A stretch of 64,000 nt of DNA from Batkoa obscura (taxonomy: Eukaryota; Entomophthoromycota; Entomophthoromycetes; Entomophthorales; Batkoaceae): the NCBI GenBank assembly GCA_030770535.1, contig JASVEC010000017.1, positions 124,001-188,000 on the forward strand, given 5' to 3'. Numbering within the stretch: position 1 is the stretch's first letter; each line of letters opens with the position of its first letter. The notes under the pieces were generated by a model. That model was not told the origin of the DNA and did no database searches. It saw only the letters and a program-made list of their open reading frames with translations. Both the position numbers and the translations under genes were made by a program. Positions 1 to 9,569 of this stretch are shown piece by piece.

Positions 1-668
1 ACGACGTTCAGATATAAGGGATATAATCCAGTGCTAGGCTTCTTTAGTAAATCCAATAAATCATACACTTTGAGTGCAGCATTTTTATATTTTGGATCTC
101 CAGTAATCACGCTTAATCGAGTAAACTCTAATTGTACAGAGCCAATTTCTGCTAAAATCACTCGATTTTTATTGTAATCAGGCTGTTTGCTATTAAAATC
201 AATTCTATAAAATGGCAATCCTGATGGTGAATTAAATGCTGGTAGTAAAGCATCTGCAAGTTGCACAGCTTTTTCTAACAAAATTTTATGTCCTGATAAA
301 TCATAACTTGATACTAATCCCCCAAGGTAACGTATTACTGTCTCAAAAAATAACACCTGTCCATTTGATTTACTAAAGTTGACTTTACCTATCCTTTCCA
401 CACATTGGTCAAATTCGTCATGGTACCCCATAAGATATAATGTAGTCATACTGTCCACCATTGTTAAACCCCAGCCTTGGAAGCGATCATTGACGGTGGC
501 GTTGGTCAAAGGACGTAATTCATCACTACCAAAAGCGTGTCGCTTGTAGCCGCTCCAGGCGTGCATAAAACCATTACGAATTTCGTTGAGTTGTTCAGGA
601 GTGGTTAGAATTGAATTAGATAGAAATAAAATTGGAAATAAAATGTTGGTGATAGTGGTTAGTAGCAT
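1..668 (-). CDS. GH47 class I alpha-1,2-mannosidase, secreted/ER, 5' part
   Basis: Reading the minus strand from the ATG at 668 gives an open frame of 222 codons that runs off the window edge. Residues 1-20 are a hydrophobic signal sequence. The motifs GWGLTMVDSMTTLYLMG (about residues 65-81) and ILAEIGSVQLEF (about 172-183) are typical of the (alpha/alpha)7 barrel of glycoside hydrolase family 47, which trims Man9 N-glycans in the ER/Golgi or, in secreted fungal forms, outside the cell. A TATA box lies about 60 bp upstream. No intron is seen in this part. The C-terminal half, with the calcium-binding threonine, is outside the window, so activity cannot be judged. The signal peptide without a clear cytosolic stem favours a secreted or lumenal form over a type II Golgi enzyme. 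The family call is firm. Confidence 0.9.
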   Translation of the reverse strand, partial: MLLTTITNILFPILFLSNSILTTPEQLNEIRNGFMHAWSGYKRHAFGSDELRPLTNATVNDRFQGWGLTMVDSMTTLYLMGYHDEFDQCVERIGKVNFSKSNGQVLFFETVIRYLGGLVSSYDLSGHKILLEKAVQLADALLPAFNSPSGLPFYRIDFNSKQPDYNKNRVILAEIGSVQLEFTRLSVITGDPKYKNAALKVYDLLDLLKKPSTGLYPLYLNV

Positions 669-727
669 AATGTTGTTTATTTAGTGATGAGATTGGTGGC
701 GGATTAGTGAAGTAAAAAGACTGGTTT

Positions 728-735
728 CTTATATA
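728..735 (-). promoter_or_regulatory. TATA box of the GH47 gene
   Basis: TATATAAG on the minus strand, 60 bp upstream of the GH47 start codon. The spacing matches TATA boxes before other genes in this window (F-box, amidase, UGT, DPP5). Confidence 0.5.
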
Positions 736-2095
736 AGTAAAGGTTTTTACATTGTTTTTATATTTTATTTTATTGAGTTTTTAATGCACGTTGGTTTTCG
801 AATGTTTGTTTGCTTATTTTGGGCTTAACTCATTCTTCCCCTAGCCAAGATTAATTCTTTTTTTTTAATGCTGTAACGGACTTTTTTATATTAAATTTTG
901 ACTGCCATTTTTAGCTTTTGACAGCCTAAAATGAGTTTTTAAAAGCTTCTGTAGGGCTAATTTAGAAAATTGGTCTAAATAAGGGATAGACAAATTCATT
1001 ATGAAAGTATATTTTTACAAAACGACTCACATTTCAATAAAATGGTAAGTGGATGTAATAAATACCATATCCCCAATATTGAAAAAATGTATAAAAAGAA
1101 TATAATTTTATAATTTCGGTATTCACAATCTTTAAAAAACTATTAATTAAAGTTATCACTTCATCATTAATGAAATAAATATAAAAACTAATTCAGGTGA
1201 TTGAAAAAAGGGTATTTGTCCATTATGATAAGCATATGAATTAGAATAAAATGTAAAACACTAAATTAAGACGCACATAAAATTCTAGATTTTCAACTTT
1301 TTAATATTGAGTTTCAGATTTGTGTATTTTATTATTCTATTTCATATAAATAGTTATTCTAATATAAAGTTATGACCTTGAAATGTTGATATGAACTAAT
1401 TTATAGGAAAAAAGTGGTGAAATGTTACTTTTGTAACTATCCTCATTGCTGAGGTGTTAATATTAGGAACATAGTTTTAGAATAAATCATAGCCTTAATA
1501 TAATACTCATATTAAAATCATTTAATGAAAAATTATCAACTTGAACTATTAATGAAATAGAATAATATGTTACCAGATTTGACTTAGTCTAATTAAAAAG
1601 TGAAATGGTAATTCTACCATATAAACCTATGCTAAATGGTAGTTTTTCTATTTCTAACTAAATTTACCCTAATGATTTTTAATAACGACTCCATTCAATC
1701 TGTTACAAGCATAAGTCAAAATATAACATTCAATCAATAAACAGAACATTAAAGGGATGGTAAAGTACTTGAATGCAGTATATATTATTGTATTGAGGTA
1801 AATTATGGAACCATCCTTGATTAATGTAATAATTATATCGCATTTATAGTAATTTACTGCCGAACTTTGGGTTTATTAAGGCGAGTTATAATTAGTCACA
1901 TTTAAACGAAGCTTCTTAAATTTATCCATAGCTAAATAAACAAGTTGCCTTAATAAAATACTTCTAAACCAACCACATTAGTTTGCTCCATTTTATTTAT
2001 TCTTCTTACTTTACGTCATTCTCCTTTTTTCCCCGTAAAAATTATGCCTGGATAATTTCTAGCATTTTAATGACCGATAATGCGTTTTAAAAAAC
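736..2095. other. Intergenic, AT-rich
   Basis: About 1.4 kb between the divergent GH47 and F-box genes. It is AT-rich with no convincing reading frame, RNA gene or family-A MITE. It presumably holds both promoters. Confidence 0.5.
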
Positions 2096-2104
2096 TATAT
2101 AAAG
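2096..2104 (+). promoter_or_regulatory. TATA box of the F-box gene
   Basis: TATATAAAG 56 bp upstream of the ATG at 2160. Confidence 0.5.
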
Positions 2105-2159
2105 CAACGTAGATGAGAATCATAAATTATTTTTTTACAAAATCTAATTCAACTTTTAA

Positions 2160-3518
2160 ATGGTGGCCATTCTTAGGAAGTATCAACCAAGTGAACTCAA
2201 TGTAATGAAGCCTAATAAACAAAAAACTTTATTAGATTTACCATTGGAGCTGTTAGTGATGATATTAAATCATGTTGATAATTCGGATTTATTAGGTATG
2301 ATATTAATGAATAAATCAATTTATAATCAATTTTTGCCTTTCATTTATTCCTCTTTTAAAATCCCAAATAAACAGTTTGATCTATCATTGATGGATAAGT
2401 ATGCCAAGTATATTAATGAGATTGAAATTAGTAGTACAAGTTATAATCAGGAGGTAAATCTTTATTTATCTAAGATGATCCAACAAGATAAAGTATATTC
2501 TATAAAATGCAAAGATATATGCTTTTATTCTTTGATAAATCATCCACAAAGACGACAATTTAAATTTAAGCATATTGATTTTGGTAAAGGAACGGCTTCG
2601 ATGGATTTATTTTATTCTCATTTTAGTTTATTAAATCAAACGCAAGTATTAAATAACCTTAAAACAATACATTTGGAAATTAACGACGAATTAAATATTC
2701 AACTATTTGATCTATTACCTCATTCTATACAATCTATAACCATCAACTCATCTATTGAAATAGATAATGGCTTACTAATGACGGAACTATCAAAATTGGA
2801 TTTTATTACAAACTTATCCATTGAATTAAGTGAAGCAGATAGTAGTAAGTTTCAGTCGCTATTTGAAATTGGGTTCCCTTCATTAAAGTATTTAAAGATA
2901 ATATGTGAATCAAATTTAAACTATTCCAATTCAGTTAATGAAATAAGAATCAAATCAAATGAATTTCCAGTGCTGAAGTCACTAGTTTTAAACATCCCAG
3001 GTTCTAGTGTCATCATCGAAGATCAAATGAACTATTTAAATGAGCTACAAATAGTTAAATATTCATTCAATGATCTTTCATTTAATCCCACTTTATTTCC
3101 AAGTTTAAAGTCGATACAATTAAACAGCAAAATTAATTTTCAAACATTTTATTATTATAATCTCAATTTATTAAATAATAACGATAGTTCCAATTTGAAC
3201 TTATTAAAGAAATTAAGCTTATCAAGTGCCATTATCGATCCATGCTTTATTGATTTTTTAACCCAACGTTGTACTAGCCTTGAAGAGCTCGAATTGATCT
3301 TTTGCAGTGGCGTTATCACTAAGAAATACAATTTGAGCATAAAAAAACTGACTTTCAAACTAAACAAGGACAATTTTGATTTTCTAATAAATTTACTCCT
3401 TTCTTGTACTCAACTTCAATATCTAACTCTATACACAGGTTGGAACACTTTTGATCAAAATAGTAATCAGATCCGACTCCAATTCCCTAACTTGACCTTA
3501 GAGCATAAGCGTTTCTAA
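2160..3518 (+). CDS. F-box protein with degenerate leucine-rich C-terminal region
   Basis: Single-exon gene of 452 aa. Residues about 24-65 form an F-box: the LLDLPLELLVMILNHV core is followed by the usual hydrophobic pattern ending near YSSF. The remainder is rich in Leu, Ile, Asn and Ser. Recurrent segments such as FPSLKYLKI, FPVLKSLVL and FPSLKSIQL are spaced roughly 40-50 residues apart and look like irregular leucine-rich repeats. F-box proteins bind Skp1 through the F-box and present substrates to an SCF ubiquitin ligase; the LRR-like part would be the substrate arm. The target cannot be deduced. Such F-box/LRR genes are often amplified and fast-evolving in early-diverging fungi. The start is supported by the TATA box 56 bp upstream. 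Confidence 0.85.
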   Translation: MVAILRKYQPSELNVMKPNKQKTLLDLPLELLVMILNHVDNSDLLGMILMNKSIYNQFLPFIYSSFKIPNKQFDLSLMDKYAKYINEIEISSTSYNQEVNLYLSKMIQQDKVYSIKCKDICFYSLINHPQRRQFKFKHIDFGKGTASMDLFYSHFSLLNQTQVLNNLKTIHLEINDELNIQLFDLLPHSIQSITINSSIEIDNGLLMTELSKLDFITNLSIELSEADSSKFQSLFEIGFPSLKYLKIICESNLNYSNSVNEIRIKSNEFPVLKSLVLNIPGSSVIIEDQMNYLNELQIVKYSFNDLSFNPTLFPSLKSIQLNSKINFQTFYYYNLNLLNNNDSSNLNLLKKLSLSSAIIDPCFIDFLTQRCTSLEELELIFCSGVITKKYNLSIKKLTFKLNKDNFDFLINLLLSCTQLQYLTLYTGWNTFDQNSNQIRLQFPNLTLEHKRF

Positions 3519-4773
3519 GTGATTATATTATACCTATTATTCATTGTCCCATTTTGATTCTTATTTATGTTCTTTTTATGTCTGAAACTTCTTTTTATTA
3601 CAATAAATATACTTTATAACCAACAACCACTAATCCATCTACGTTAATAAGTATATCTTTTAAGATATTCTAACAATTCAAAATAGATCTACAATAACTA
3701 CTTCATATTATTAATTGATTTTATTTTACTAATACTAAATAACTAAATAACTAAATAACTAACCTTTCTTAATTTTAGAAGTAAATTTAGCTGATTTTTA
3801 CTTCACTACTACATCCCATGCTGTTTCTAAATTTTAAATCTATACTTACTTTTATTACTACCCTTTATAACTCTCACATTCTACAAGAAATATTACAAAA
3901 AAACAAATCTTGTCCTAATAACAACTTACGATTTTGTCCTACGTTATTAAATTTAAAGCTTAACTTTAGATTTATTATATTACTTGTCACACATCCTAAT
4001 TAATCTATATAAAATAATATTGCTTCTGATACTATCAATAATACTATAAGCTATCTATATTTATACCATTGTTTGTTATCCTTGTTAAACCAACTTTACC
4101 GTGTTTTAAAGTAATAGTACCAAGCATAAGTAGCCTCATCATTACCTATTATCTACTCCTTAATGTCAAAACTTTGAATGTTAAAAGAGGACTGTTTAAT
4201 GGCTTAATTACATGACTAGGTTAATGGTGAATCAGGTAATAATTTATTTAGCATAAGTCTTGTTTACCAGGCGATAGGGAATAATCTAAATTGTTTTGAA
4301 ACTTAAATGGGTTAAACTGAATATAAAGGTAATTTAAATGCTAACTCCTTTTTACTTTTAGCTATATTTGAAGTTGATAAAATATAACTAAAGTCAAATG
4401 TTAGAATAATTTCATAAAAAAATTCTTTGTTTGAATCCTGCCTACACTATATATCATCCTCAATATGGCTATTTACTACCTTTAATGCCACAAAAAGGCA
4501 TCTCTTTTATTGGTATCTATGTAAAGAGACTTAATAATTAATCTTACCATTGACGAAAATCAAACCTAAAAAACAGAATTAAGACAAAAAACACAAACTT
4601 AATTGAAAATATAGCATATCATAGAGACTTTGTTTAATCAAAAAGGGCTAAAGAATATTAAAAAAAATGTAAAAAAATTCAAATAAAAGAACATGGTATG
4701 GCGCAGTGATACTTAATAAAGTACCACAATTATAACGATAACTTAATAGGAAAGGCTATAAAGCAAGTCAATG
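3519..4773. other. Intergenic, AT-rich
   Basis: Convergent gap between the F-box and BTG genes. It holds a short CTAAATAA tandem at about 3738-3762 and an ATG-initiated 61-codon frame at 3818 with no family resemblance, which I do not treat as a gene. Nothing else was recognised. Confidence 0.45.
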
Positions 4774-5223
4774 CTAATCGGAATTGATCCCTTCTGGCGT
4801 CTTGAGTACTACTTTCACCGAATTTTCATGTCTTTGTTTAATGATCTGCGCTAATTTACCGCGTGAATAATCTTCCCAATGTGCCACAATGCTCGCATTA
4901 TCCCCTACTTTATAGCTCACGCTGTATGGGTCCACCCATACTACAAACTCCCTAGGTAAAGCAACGCTAAGCTGGTCTAAATTAATCCCTGCTTTTTCAG
5001 CTGTGTTCAACAAAATTGGGTCCACTTCCCCATTAAACACAGTTAAAGAACGAAACCCATTTCCTTGGTATGGGTTCTCAGGCGTCCAATGGTTCTGGTA
5101 TTTATGATACAAAGTGTCTAAAAATATTTGACGCCAAAGTTGTATTTGAGTTGGAGTCAAGTTGATGCCTGGGGTTATAAATCTTAGGATACAATCAAAC
5201 GCTTGTAAAATTTCAAATTCCAT
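4774..5223 (-). CDS. BTG/Tob family anti-proliferative protein
   Basis: Intron-free frame of 149 aa that is almost entirely one BTG domain. Box A is seen at about residues 37-60 (KYQNHWTPENPYQGNGFRSL) and box B at about 88-107 (LPREFVVWVDPYSVSYKVG). In animals the domain binds the Caf1/Pop2 deadenylase of CCR4-NOT and promotes mRNA deadenylation; Tob proteins add a PABP-binding tail. Here little follows the domain (about 40 residues, no PAM2 motif seen), so it resembles short BTG rather than Tob. The family is absent from budding and fission yeast but found in early-diverging fungi, which helps place the organism. The likely role is regulating mRNA decay or cell-cycle exit through CCR4-NOT (inference). 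Confidence 0.88.
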   Translation of the reverse strand: MEFEILQAFDCILRFITPGINLTPTQIQLWRQIFLDTLYHKYQNHWTPENPYQGNGFRSLTVFNGEVDPILLNTAEKAGINLDQLSVALPREFVVWVDPYSVSYKVGDNASIVAHWEDYSRGKLAQIIKQRHENSVKVVLKTPEGINSD

Positions 5224-5874
5224 TGGGGTATAGTTCTCTTTACAATAACAAAGTTAAATCATTGTTTTTATAAAAAGTTGTAGTTTTTTAGTTTCAGCTC
5301 ACTTTATAACTAATAGTTTTATTATAAAAATAGGAATAAATTTATTACCCATTTTTGGCGTCTAATTCCTAGCAAACTTTATTAATCAACTTTATTTTTA
5401 ATGGCTTGTTTCGATTACCTTCAGTAACAATCAATAATTTAAGTAAAAAGATAATTTTAATTATGTATTGTTGAGAGCCTTTGTTACTGTGTCATTGATT
5501 TAGCCATTCATTCGTTTGTGATTTTTATTTTTAGCAAATAAAAACCTGATTTCAAAGCTAAAATAGGATCTATTGGCCATTATCATGGGGCTGTTGGACT
5601 TCATTGACCAATAAAGTACAACCTTCTAAATCGGATTTACTAATATTGAACAAATAACAAAAAGCATAAAATTTGTGACTTTTGAGGTATATCTGGCCTT
5701 TGCTATAAAGCTAAACTAAGTGGAGCTGAGGTTTATTAAGAATAGGTAGGGTAACTGATTGTTAAAGCGGATTTAAACAATAAAAGTAAAGGCAACTTTA
5801 TAAAAAAGAAATTTGTTGAAAGAAATTTTAATTTGAATTAATCTCAAATATATAAAAATTTTCATTTGATTGGA
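5224..5874. other. Intergenic, AT-rich
   Basis: Upstream region of the BTG gene (minus strand). Nothing recognisable apart from AT-rich sequence. Confidence 0.4.
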
Positions 5875-5876
5875 AA

Positions 5877-5975
5877 CGGGAGTGTTTTTTTGGTTTCATC
5901 ACTTTTTATATCTTTTAAGCACTATCTAAGTAGAAAGACTATTTAGCAAAATTCAAGCAAAAAATGCATTCTTAA
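5877..5975 (+). repeat. Family-A foldback MITE, copy 1 (diverged)
   Basis: A diverged copy of the ~105-bp family-A element. It has the left end GGGAGTGTTTTTTTGGTTTC, the core TTTTAAGCACTATCTAAG and TAGAAAGACTATTTAG, and a decayed right end (AAAAAATGCATTC). It is identified by alignment to the better copies at 16478, 38515 and 54924. Confidence 0.65.
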
Positions 5976-6245
5976 ATGATAGTTTTTTGGACAACTTCCT
6001 TATTTTCAAAGACCATAACTTGTTTGAAAAAGATTTATAAATAATGGCTAACAAGGGATAAAATTATCCTAAATTTACCAATTATAAATTGACGTTGAGG
6101 TCACACTTTAGGGAACAATTCAATATGAAATATTAGCTTACTTTTAACAAATTCAACGCTATTGATCTTTTAACTGTATTATTAAGAGTAAAATAAAAAA
6201 CATGTCATATTCAATGCAAATAATAATAGTTAAGAACTTGTCAAA

Positions 6246-7555
6246 ATGAGCGGAAAGGTTAAACAATTACTGCTGCTAGCATATGATCGAAGTATGCTAA
6301 TAAAAGTAGCATCTGAGCAGCTATGTGTTGAACATGAAATAGCAAAGATGGTTGTAGAGCAGGAAAGAACAAATGCTAACGGTGATATAAAAGTGGAAGA
6401 ATTGGAAAAGAGTAGTGTTGCCTTTTCAATTGATCAAAGAAGTAATGAAACAAACCAGAAGAAAAAGCATAACGATACAGAAATAACAGGAGAAGTATTC
6501 GATGCAATTGAAAATCTTCTTAAGGGGGATTGTGATTATACTTTAAATCAACTATAAGAGACGCTAAACAAACAACTAGATACTAATTTGCCACTTTTTC
6601 AGTGATCAATGCATTAAAGCTGTTAAAAAGCCCAATTAGAATAAATAAAAGGATAAGCATCGAAAAGCGGTTAATGAAGTTAGAAATTTTTTTGACCAAA
6701 ACGAGAATTATACTGTAAGACAAATTTAAAAGAAACTGGATGGAAAAGAAAGTAGTACGTTATCAATAGCTTTAATATCTAAAATCGTGAAGCGTTTAAC
6801 TGCTGAAGCTAAAACCAAAAGAAATAAATTAAAAAACGGTTTAGAAGCAGAACAAAACAGCATTGAGATTATAAACAATCAAGGAATTAGAAAAATCTAA
6901 TACAAAAACCAGAGTCGTAAAGTAGCTATAGCTGGTAAAGTTTTAAATAAAATTGAGGAGCTTTTTAAGTAAAGTGATAGTTATACTATGAAGCAAATAC
7001 ATGAGATTTTAAATAATAAAATGAATATTAAAACACCAATTCCTTCAGTAACAAAAGCATTGAAGTTGTTAAATATAACTTCAAAAGTAAAAGTAAAAGT
7101 AAAGATGAGCGAGCTCTTAACGAAATTAAGAAACTGCTTAATCAAAATAAGGATTATACTATAATATAAATTCAAGATATATTAAAAAAGCAATATAAAG
7201 CTGATTTATCACCATTTACAATATATAATCTAGTAAACTTTTTAAATATTAACATCATTAGTAATGGCTGTGAAATGACAAAGTTTTCGGAAGTAGGAAA
7301 TGAAGAACAAGGTGATGATGGGAACATAAATGAAAAAGTAATGAGTAAAATAGATAAAAAAACGCAAAGTGATAAAGTGATTCTAAACGGTGAATCGTTT
7401 GATGGATGACATTCAACAGTTTTTTAAGCAAAATATTTACTTTTCCTCAAAACAACTACAAGGAATGTTGAACGAAAAGATGTTAATTTACCACTATCGT
7501 CTATAATAAAATCCTTGAAGTTATTAAAAGTAGTCCTTAAGCAATAATAAAATGT
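6246..7555 (+). pseudogene. Decayed gene of a helix-turn-helix-like repeat family, member 1
   Basis: An ATG-initiated 103-codon frame (6246-6557) opens with a domain reading KVKQLLLLAYDRSMLIKVAS, then a polar linker, then the first of five degenerate ~45-residue repeats (near 6508, 6677, 6945, 7117 and 7405). Each repeat follows the pattern L-L-K-x-N-x-D-Y-T-x-K-Q-I ... P-x-S-x-I-x-K-A-L-K-x-L-N-I, two helices plus a recognition-type helix, resembling helix-turn-helix domains of Tc1/mariner-type transposases. Linkers are Lys/Asn-rich. Four in-frame TAA codons and about four frame changes interrupt it, so as a single frame it is broken. The first 103 codons could still be expressed. I know no named family with this architecture. 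Members 2 and 3 lie downstream on the same strand. Confidence 0.5.
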
Positions 7556-8338
7556 AGAAAACAAGTTCGATTTTTTATTTATTTTAATCAGCTAATGTTT
7601 TTTTATTTTCAAAATTATATTTATGTGGTAACATTTCCCTGAGTGTCAACTTCCTTTTAAAATTACTAATTGAACTTCAGAAATCAGCGAATTTAATGCA
7701 AACGTTTAAGTGTAAATTTAATAGAAAATAGCAACTAAAGCTTCATTAAGCAGCATAGCTTCACCTCTTAAAATAGCTGATCTCAATTCACACATTTAAC
7801 TTTGTAAGCTTTAATTTTATTTTCAAACAAAAGGATGCAAATTTCCAGAACAAATGAGGGCCTTTATGACCACCAAACAAGTTTCAGAATTAACAACAAG
7901 GTTAAAAAAGAGTTAACAGCTCTGCTGGATAACTAAAATATGCCAGTAAAGATTGCAATGTCCGAATAAAAGGAGTAAAGCAGTAGAATAAAGAAACGGA
8001 AATATGACAAGGTAGATGCCAAGGTTAAAGCAAATTCATTATTGTTGATTGATGATCAAAACAAGTTAGTAAAAGTTCCAATATTTGATGAAAAGGCGCA
8101 AAGTACCAGATCAACTGAGAATCTTTATGGTTGTCAAATCAATACTCAAATAAATGAAGGAGTTGATAAAAATTTGATATTTTCAAACTATTATCAAAAC
8201 AACCAGGTGGATATTCCAATAGGTTTAAATTGGGCTCAGTAATCATTTAAGTAATCAGCTTTACTATAATAACGGACATTAGGTAGTAACCGATAAAGTG
8301 ACACAAAATTCACTGCTTTTATTAGATCATGTAAAGAA

Positions 8339-8393
8339 CCCAATGAGTATCCCAACATTTAACCCAATGAGTATCCCAACATTTAACCCAATG
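8339..8393 (+). repeat. 24-bp tandem duplication
   Basis: CCCAATGAGTATCCCAACAT plus TTAA occurs twice in a row and a third copy begins (ending in ATGACGCA). The unit is a multiple of three (NPMSIPTF), so it expanded in frame within the member-2 coding remnant. Confidence 0.75.
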
Positions 8394-9152
8394 ACGCATA
8401 ATATTGGTTTACATAAACATTTTTATAATAATCAATTAAATGTATAAGTAAACAAAAAATTTAATGAAGTTTTAGCATCTCAAACCTATCTTCATAATAT
8501 ACTAATGAATAATCAAGAATATAAGTTGGGCGGAAAGCAATAACTTAAGGAAAGAACCACATTATTTTAAAGAACAACAAATTATATGAGATAAAAGTAA
8601 GATAACTTTAGCAAATAGTCAAAAAATGTTAAGAACCCTTTGGTTGATAAGGAGGTACAAAGTATCAACTTAGGTGAATATCTTTATGGTCCTAAAAACA
8701 TGCCAAAGTAAATAACGAGGTTAAAGAAAAGCTGCTTCTATTAGCGGGTAGTAAAGGAATTTTGGTAAAGAAACATCAAAGCAGATGGATGTTAAAAACG
8801 ATGATTTACTAAGAATCAATAAACAGGGAAAAAGAGACTCAAATAAAGATACGAAAGCAAACCATAAAGAACAAGAGAGCAACATGTCCACAATTGAAAA
8901 GGCAATCGTTGACACTAACCAGCAGAAAGATCATAATAATACAGTGAGGATTATTGAACAAAAAACAACAATTTAAACAAAAATGCAAAAATAATGCAGG
9001 AAAAGCAAAGTAGCAAATTATATACAGTTGAACAGGTACTAGAAAATGCAAGCTAGCATAAACAAAATGGTAATACAGTTATATCAAAGCAAGTACTTAA
9101 GTTATACTTTGGAGTACACTTAATAGTATTTTTAAACAAATTAAATAAAACA

Positions 9153-9255
9153 TATGATGATGTATTTTTTTGTTTAAGAATTTTACTAACAATCTTTCCA
9201 TTCAAACAGTGCTTAAAAAATGTATAAATAATGAAGCCAAAAAAACACCTCCATA
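9153..9255 (-). repeat. Family-A foldback MITE, copy 2
   Basis: Minus orientation. TATGATGATGTATTTTTTTG lies at one end and CCAAAAAAACACCTCCATA at the other, with core TTCAAACAGTGCTTAAAAAA. It is inserted in the helix-turn-helix repeat remnant, the only copy in this window lying inside a coding-like region. Confidence 0.8.
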
Positions 9256-9569
9256 TTATACATTAAATAATAAAGCAAATATTAATATTCTATTCTATTT
9301 TTTTATAAACTATTAAAGGAGTTAGATAATCTTACCAAAAAAATAAAAAAATAAGACAAAGAAATAAAATAAAAAATAAAATAAAAAAATAACCGAATAT
9401 ATATAAAATTAAACAATTTTAAAAGAAGAAAAAAAGTGATTATACTGCAAAACAAATATTAAAAATATTAAGTAAAAAGATAAAAATAAATATACCATCT
9501 TCTATAATAAGTAATGCATTAAAAACATCAAATATATTAATAAAAAAAGCTATAAAAAAATAAATAACC

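Noticed and set aside
6246-7555. Use of a ciliate-like code (TAA = Gln) in the repeat family
   Set aside because: Frame changes also occur and all intact genes in the window end in standard stops. C-to-T decay explains the pattern more simply.
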